Below are positions 59,823 through 64,000 of a stretch of 64,000 bases of DNA, piece after piece (position 1 is the stretch's first letter; every line of letters begins with the position of its first letter). Both the position numbers and the translations under genes were made by a program. Under the pieces are notes generated by a model, which saw only the letters and a program-made list of their open reading frames with translations, was not told the origin of the DNA and did not search any database. Origin of the DNA: Halichondria panicea (lineage: Eukaryota; Porifera; Demospongiae; Suberitida; Halichondriidae). The stretch spans positions 4,506,120 through 4,570,119 of the forward strand of contig NC_087389.1 of NCBI RefSeq assembly GCF_963675165.1, read 5' to 3'.

Positions 59823-60100
59823 TACATGTATGTATAGTTCTACAGAGAAAAAAACTTACAGAGAAGTAGCCTCGATTCCAGGCCGCACTGAAGTTGAGGC
59901 CTAGCTTGTGAAGGAGCCTAGCCTGTAGGCTAGTAGTAGCTAGCTATAGCTATTACTAAACAATAAAAGAAGTAGCCTTTAGCTACATGTAGTCTATATG
60001 TATAAGCTTAGTCCCGCAGACCAGACCCTGAAAGAGGACCTCACTGTAATAGACTATATATTGACTGATCATATCCATATCCAATATGGCAGTGGCATGC
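59823..60100. other. Intergenic between DENND6 and the Rab-TRIM gene
   Basis: It holds a TAGCCTCGATTCCAGGCC half-element at 59869-59886 without a recognised right end. No gene was identified. The first exon of the Rab-TRIM gene may start here. Confidence 0.4.
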
Positions 60101-60119
60101 ATCTACTTCGTGCCCAGAA

Positions 60120-63100
60120 TTGTTTAAAGTCCTTATGATTGGGGATGATTATTCAGGAAAAAGTTGCTTAATGAGTAGGTTTGTGTATGGTCACTTCAGA
60201 GAATCCATCAGTACCATAGGTGAGACTACGTTAAAAATGTCAATCATTGTACTAGATAAGCCTGTATAGCTACATACAGAAGATGCATGAGATGGCTAGC
60301 TAGACTATAGCTATAGACTAGCTAGTATAGTAACGTTATAGTGTATGTATTTAACATGTCACTGTCTGTACATGTACTCAAGGCGTTGATTTTAGTATGA
60401 AAACAGTCCGCAAGAGGTGAAGCTTCAGATATGGGACACTGCTGGATCTGAGCGTTTCCATGAAATTATTATTTCGTATGTTCAAAGGGCAGTGGTGAGT
60501 AGACAGTATATCATACTTCTCATACACATAAATCTTCACCACTGTTAAGTTACCAGTGACTTGTACCCCATTTTTGTAGGGGATAATGGTTCTGTATGAC
60601 GTTACAGACATTACAACATTCGTTAACATTAGAAGAATCTGGATAGACATGATACGAAAGGTTAGTCAGTGTTATTTTACTCATTTGGAGCTATACAACT
60701 CTTTTGACAGAATGGACTGGACAATGTGGTGATAATGTTCGTAGGAACCAAATCAGATTTGGTGGATCAAAAGGTGGTTTCTGAGGACATGGGGGGAGAG
60801 GTATGGTGTAGTACAGCCAAAGCTACTTCACTAGTACCATTTAGCCAGCATGATTGTAACACTATAATATTATTTTGATTTACAGCTTGCAGAGGAGTAT
60901 GGAGCAATGTTCATGGAAGTCAGTGCCAAGACAGGGCAAAATGTGAACAATGTAAGAAACAAACATTCTAATCTGTTGAGATGCAGCATCGCCAATAATA
61001 GTTCAATTGCCTCCTTTGCCAAATTTACCCCGCTATACGATAATACATGTAGTGCATTGGTTTTTCTTCTTATAGGCATTTCTGGAGCTGGCTTCAAGAA
61101 TCAACGTTATAAGAGGAGAAGCTATCCATATGGTTGGTCATAAGGTCAGTCTTCATTCGCTGATTTCATTTTCACACGTTTACTATTAATTTTCTATCAC
61201 TAGCAGACCTGCCCTAACTGCAATGGTCTCTTCACTGATCCCAAGATGCTTCAGTGTTTCCATGTCTATTGCAAGAAATGTCTCGATCGAATGGTTGTAC
61301 ACGACACTGAAAGAAGGAGCTCTATCACCTGTCCAATGTGCCTGCACACCACGTCTCTAGCTCCTTATGGTGTCAATGGCCTTGTGACAGCCTCCCACAT
61401 ATCACGACACAACGAAATGCACGAAGCTCTCAAGAAAATGAATGAGCCTCGAAGAATTGTCTGTGAGCAATGTTTAAGAAAAAGAAATATTGCAGTATGC
61501 TTTTGTCGCCAATGCTCCAAGTTCATTTGTCCGCAGTGCAGCGATGCGCACAAAGATTGGCCTGAGCTTCAACACCATGTTATTCTGACTATCGATGAAG
61601 CTAAAAACAATACGGAACTATTGCATTTCGATGAGCCGCAGAATTGCTTGAAACATGGCAAGAAATTACAGCTCTACTGTGACACATGCGGAGAACTTAT
61701 ATGTCAGCACTGCACTGTACAGATGCACAAAGATCATAACTATGGTGTGATAGCTGATACAATTGAGAGCCATAAGAAAGAACTCATGGATTCTATAACA
61801 CCTGTACGTCTTAATCAAGTCAAACCCAATAATATTATGTGTACATTTATTCAAGCTCAAAAAAATAACACAGAAACGTTGAAAGGTGAAATACATTCTA
61901 AGTTTGAGGAATTGCGGAAATTTCTTGATGAGACTGAAGCACAACTCACTGCAGATGTGGATGTGATAATGAAACAAGAGATAGAGAGCCTTGAGACGAA
62001 AAGAGACCAAGCTGAACAATTTCGAAGCCAGTGCATTAATTGTGTTGATTTTGTACACAATACCGTACATAGTGGTAAGGAAGGAGAGGTGTTGAAAAGC
62101 AAGCACCGAATAATAGAACAAGTTCGACAGTTGAGTGGACAGTTTGATCCTGATTACTGTGTAAAACCTGAAAAAGTGAACATTGGCTTTGCCCTGTCAC
62201 AAGACAGTTACAAAGTAATCTCAGAAGCTGCTAGTTTATACCAAACAAGGGTCACTGAAAAAGCAACTCGAATTGCCGAAGTTAAAAAGCGAGCAACAGT
62301 CGCACTCGAAATTCACGATCTGAAGAAAGAACCATTTTGCTTACCCACCTCAAATATTGATGCCACATTGGCTCTTAGGTTTGAAAAAGACCAAGTACAA
62401 CAGTGCAGCATCACTGAGCTAGAGAAGGGCAAGTATGAGATAGCCTACCAACCTGATGTCGCCAAACCCCACAATCTTTTCATCAACGTTAATAGAAACC
62501 CAGTGCATGGAAGTCCATTTCTTATTAACGTTTTACAATCTTTGGATAGAGCTCCTGTTAGAAGTATAACAAATCTGAATGGCCCAAGAGGAGTAGCTGT
62601 CAATTATAAAGGTGAAATATTTGTGTCCGAATCTGATAGCAAATGTGTATCGATATTTAGTCCCACTGGAGAGAAGTTGAGTACTATAACTGGAGAGGAC
62701 TCGAAACATGGTCCACTTGGCACAGTACGTGGTGTCGCTATGATTGCAGGAAATAAGATTATTGTATTGGATAGCGATATTCGTCTTGTAAGATTGTTTT
62801 CTCGAGATGGGAAAGAATTAAAAGTTTCAGAGCCTTTGTTATTCCAGTGTCCGAATGGTGTGTGTGTGAACAAAAGGCAAGATTCGGTGTATGTGGTCGA
62901 CCATTTAGCGCATTGTATTAAGAGGTTGAATCCAGATCTCTCAATTGCTTCTACATTCGGTAGTGCTGGACAGTTGGACGGAGAATTCAATTTTCCTTTC
63001 GATATTGCCATTGATTCTAAGAATAATGTTTACGTGACTGACACGGACAATCATCGCGTCCAAGTGTTCACTCCCGGTGGTAAATATGTGAGACAGTTTG

Positions 63101-63357
63101 GATCAGAAGGAACTGGCCCTGGAGAATTAAGAGGTCCGATTGGTATTTGTATTGATTCAAATAATCTTGTCTACGTTGGCGAGCTCCATAATAAGAGAGT
63201 GTCCGTTTTCACGATTGACGGTGATTTTGTGACATCTTTTGGCACGGAAGGTAGCGAGCTAGGACAGTTTGATGGACCATTTGGTTTAGCTATCGATCGG
63301 AATGGAGTGTTGTATGTTAGTGATTTTGGTAACAAGAGAGTTCAACTGTTTAGCTAA
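60120..63357 (+). CDS. Rab GTPase - RING - B-box - filamin - NHL fusion (TRIM-NHL type)
   Basis: Exons: <=60120-60219, 60383-60494, 60580-60660, 60711-60800, 60886-60951, 61076-61144 and 61204/61207-63357. The first six encode a Rab-like fold: P-loop GDDYSGKSC, STIGVDF switch I, WDTAGSERF (Ser where Rabs have Gln), VGTKSD (Thr for the usual Asn), and SAKTG. Exon 2 is one base short of frame between VRK and VKLQIW. The last Rab exon has no stop and no prenyl Cys. It splices in phase 0 to TCPNCNGLFTD, where the first RING Cys pair precedes any Met. The 717-codon final exon gives RING, two B-boxes, coiled coil, a filamin repeat (SPFLINV) and about six NHL blades (VFTPGGKYVRQFGSEG, VYVTDTDNHRVQVF). 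It is probably an E3 ubiquitin ligase. The start codon was not found, and the frameshift may be real or an assembly error. Confidence 0.8.
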
Positions 63358-64000
63358 TAACCCCCTTTATATTGCTAGTTGTGCCCTTTTCTTACTCTTT
63401 GCATGTGTTGTGTGATTCCGTTTGTTTAGATTCTTGTACCTTATTAAGGTATGTGATGGGTTATGTGATGTGATATATCTCTGATGCATGTGACGATGTA
63501 CGTTAAATTACGACATAAATTGTATTCCCCGGCCAGTGCAAATACGAATCTGGAAATGGGTTCTTAGAATAAGGGTGGAGCTAAAAAAAGAATCTGGCCT
63601 GGGATCAAGGCTAGAGGAAATTAAACACAACTATACTTTCTTTTGAGCGAGTTAATAAAACTTAGTTGACATATATATACGTATATGACTGTACAAAAAA
63701 AGTAAACACAGGATCAACGTAACTCGATCAATGTTTATATAATGTACTGAAAAATGTCATGGAGTGCATGTAATATCTTTGTCGGCCACTTTTCGGTAGA
63801 GTTATATTTTGAGATTGAGACTCCTCCTCTGATCATGAGTCACTGCATGTCTCTTAATTGCTACATGTACACTCTCCAGTCACTAGTACATCATACGATT
63901 ATACTACTATTAATTGTGAAGCATAAATATTTTGCCAGTACACGTAATTAAAACAGCATTATAATTATAAGAGTATACTATAGTTTTCCTACAGTTCTGA
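63358..64000. other. Downstream of Rab-TRIM gene; one exon relic, otherwise empty
   Basis: AT-rich, with a TCTGGCCTGGGATCAAGGCTA-like half-element (63595-63615) and a tatatatacgtatat palindrome. The only coding-like match is the minus-strand piece at 63752-63838. Confidence 0.5.
63752..63838 (-). pseudogene. Relic of the terminal exon of gene E
   Basis: The minus-strand frame SEEESQSQNITLPKSGRQR closely matches the last exon of gene E (SEEESQSQNIFTLPKTIRQR). A TGA stands immediately upstream in this frame, and the end is extended by unrelated residues. A further copy of gene E may lie beyond the right edge or have been deleted. Confidence 0.5.

Noticed and set aside
1-64000. CRISPR arrays, bacterial operons, tRNA or rRNA genes
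   Set aside because: No regularly spaced repeats of that type and no tRNA cloverleaf or rRNA sequence was recognised; gene structure is spliced and animal-like.

Overview
The window is eukaryotic and most likely from a sponge (Demospongiae; an Amphimedon-like genome would fit). It is AT-rich, and its genes are split into many small exons with GT-AG introns of roughly 50 to 1,400 bp. It carries a tandem family of CARD/NACHT/LRR receptors (NLRs) in which every leucine-rich repeat is one exon of 84, 87 or 90 bp. Interspersed are conserved animal genes (Spindly, LDAH, MITD1, NOPCHAP1, DENND6, a TRIM-NHL protein). The species is inferred, not proven.

Layout. 1-41.6 kb is an innate-immune cluster, all on the minus strand. 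NLR-A (<1-4513) runs off the left edge. NLR-B (5388-12301) is a pseudogene. NLR-D (22459-29299) is probably inactivated by a one-base indel after its P-loop. NLR-C (29615-36337) is intact: 13 exons, 1,545 aa, CARD - linker repeats - DED-like - NACHT - LRR. Gene E (39142-41599) keeps an NLR-type CARD exon but joins it to an unrelated tail. The order A-B-P and D-C-P' (P is an unrecognised plus-strand gene relic) shows that a two-receptor module was duplicated. NLR-A is a recombinant: its first exon is D-type and the rest is C-type, with the switch mapped to about 3002-3020. From 12.3 to 22.4 kb the space is filled with transposons and fragments, including a 2,168-bp element with a broken RecQ-like helicase, an inverted NLR 3' end and a fascin-like scrap.

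41.8-59.5 kb is a compact block of single-copy housekeeping genes: Spindly (+), LDAH (+), MITD1 (-), NOPCHAP1 (-) and DENND6 (+). E/Spindly and NOPCHAP1/DENND6 are divergent pairs with 176 bp and 160 bp between start codons. LDAH and MITD1 converge. 60.1-63.4 kb (+) encodes an unusual fusion: a Rab-type GTPase spliced in frame to a complete RING - B-box - coiled coil - filamin - NHL protein. The Rab part has Ser in place of the catalytic Gln and a frameshift in the switch region as sequenced.

Two themes deserve attention. First, at least nine insertions (31 bp to 2.2 kb) share TAG...CTA ends and 9-bp target duplications. They include tiny one-hairpin elements and one that carries a helicase gene, which looks like a coherent and possibly undescribed transposon superfamily. 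Second, every CARD-exon gene has a GGGGAAA-type palindromic (NF-kB-like) motif about 50-100 bp upstream of its ATG. In both B and C a transposon has landed between that motif and the start codon.
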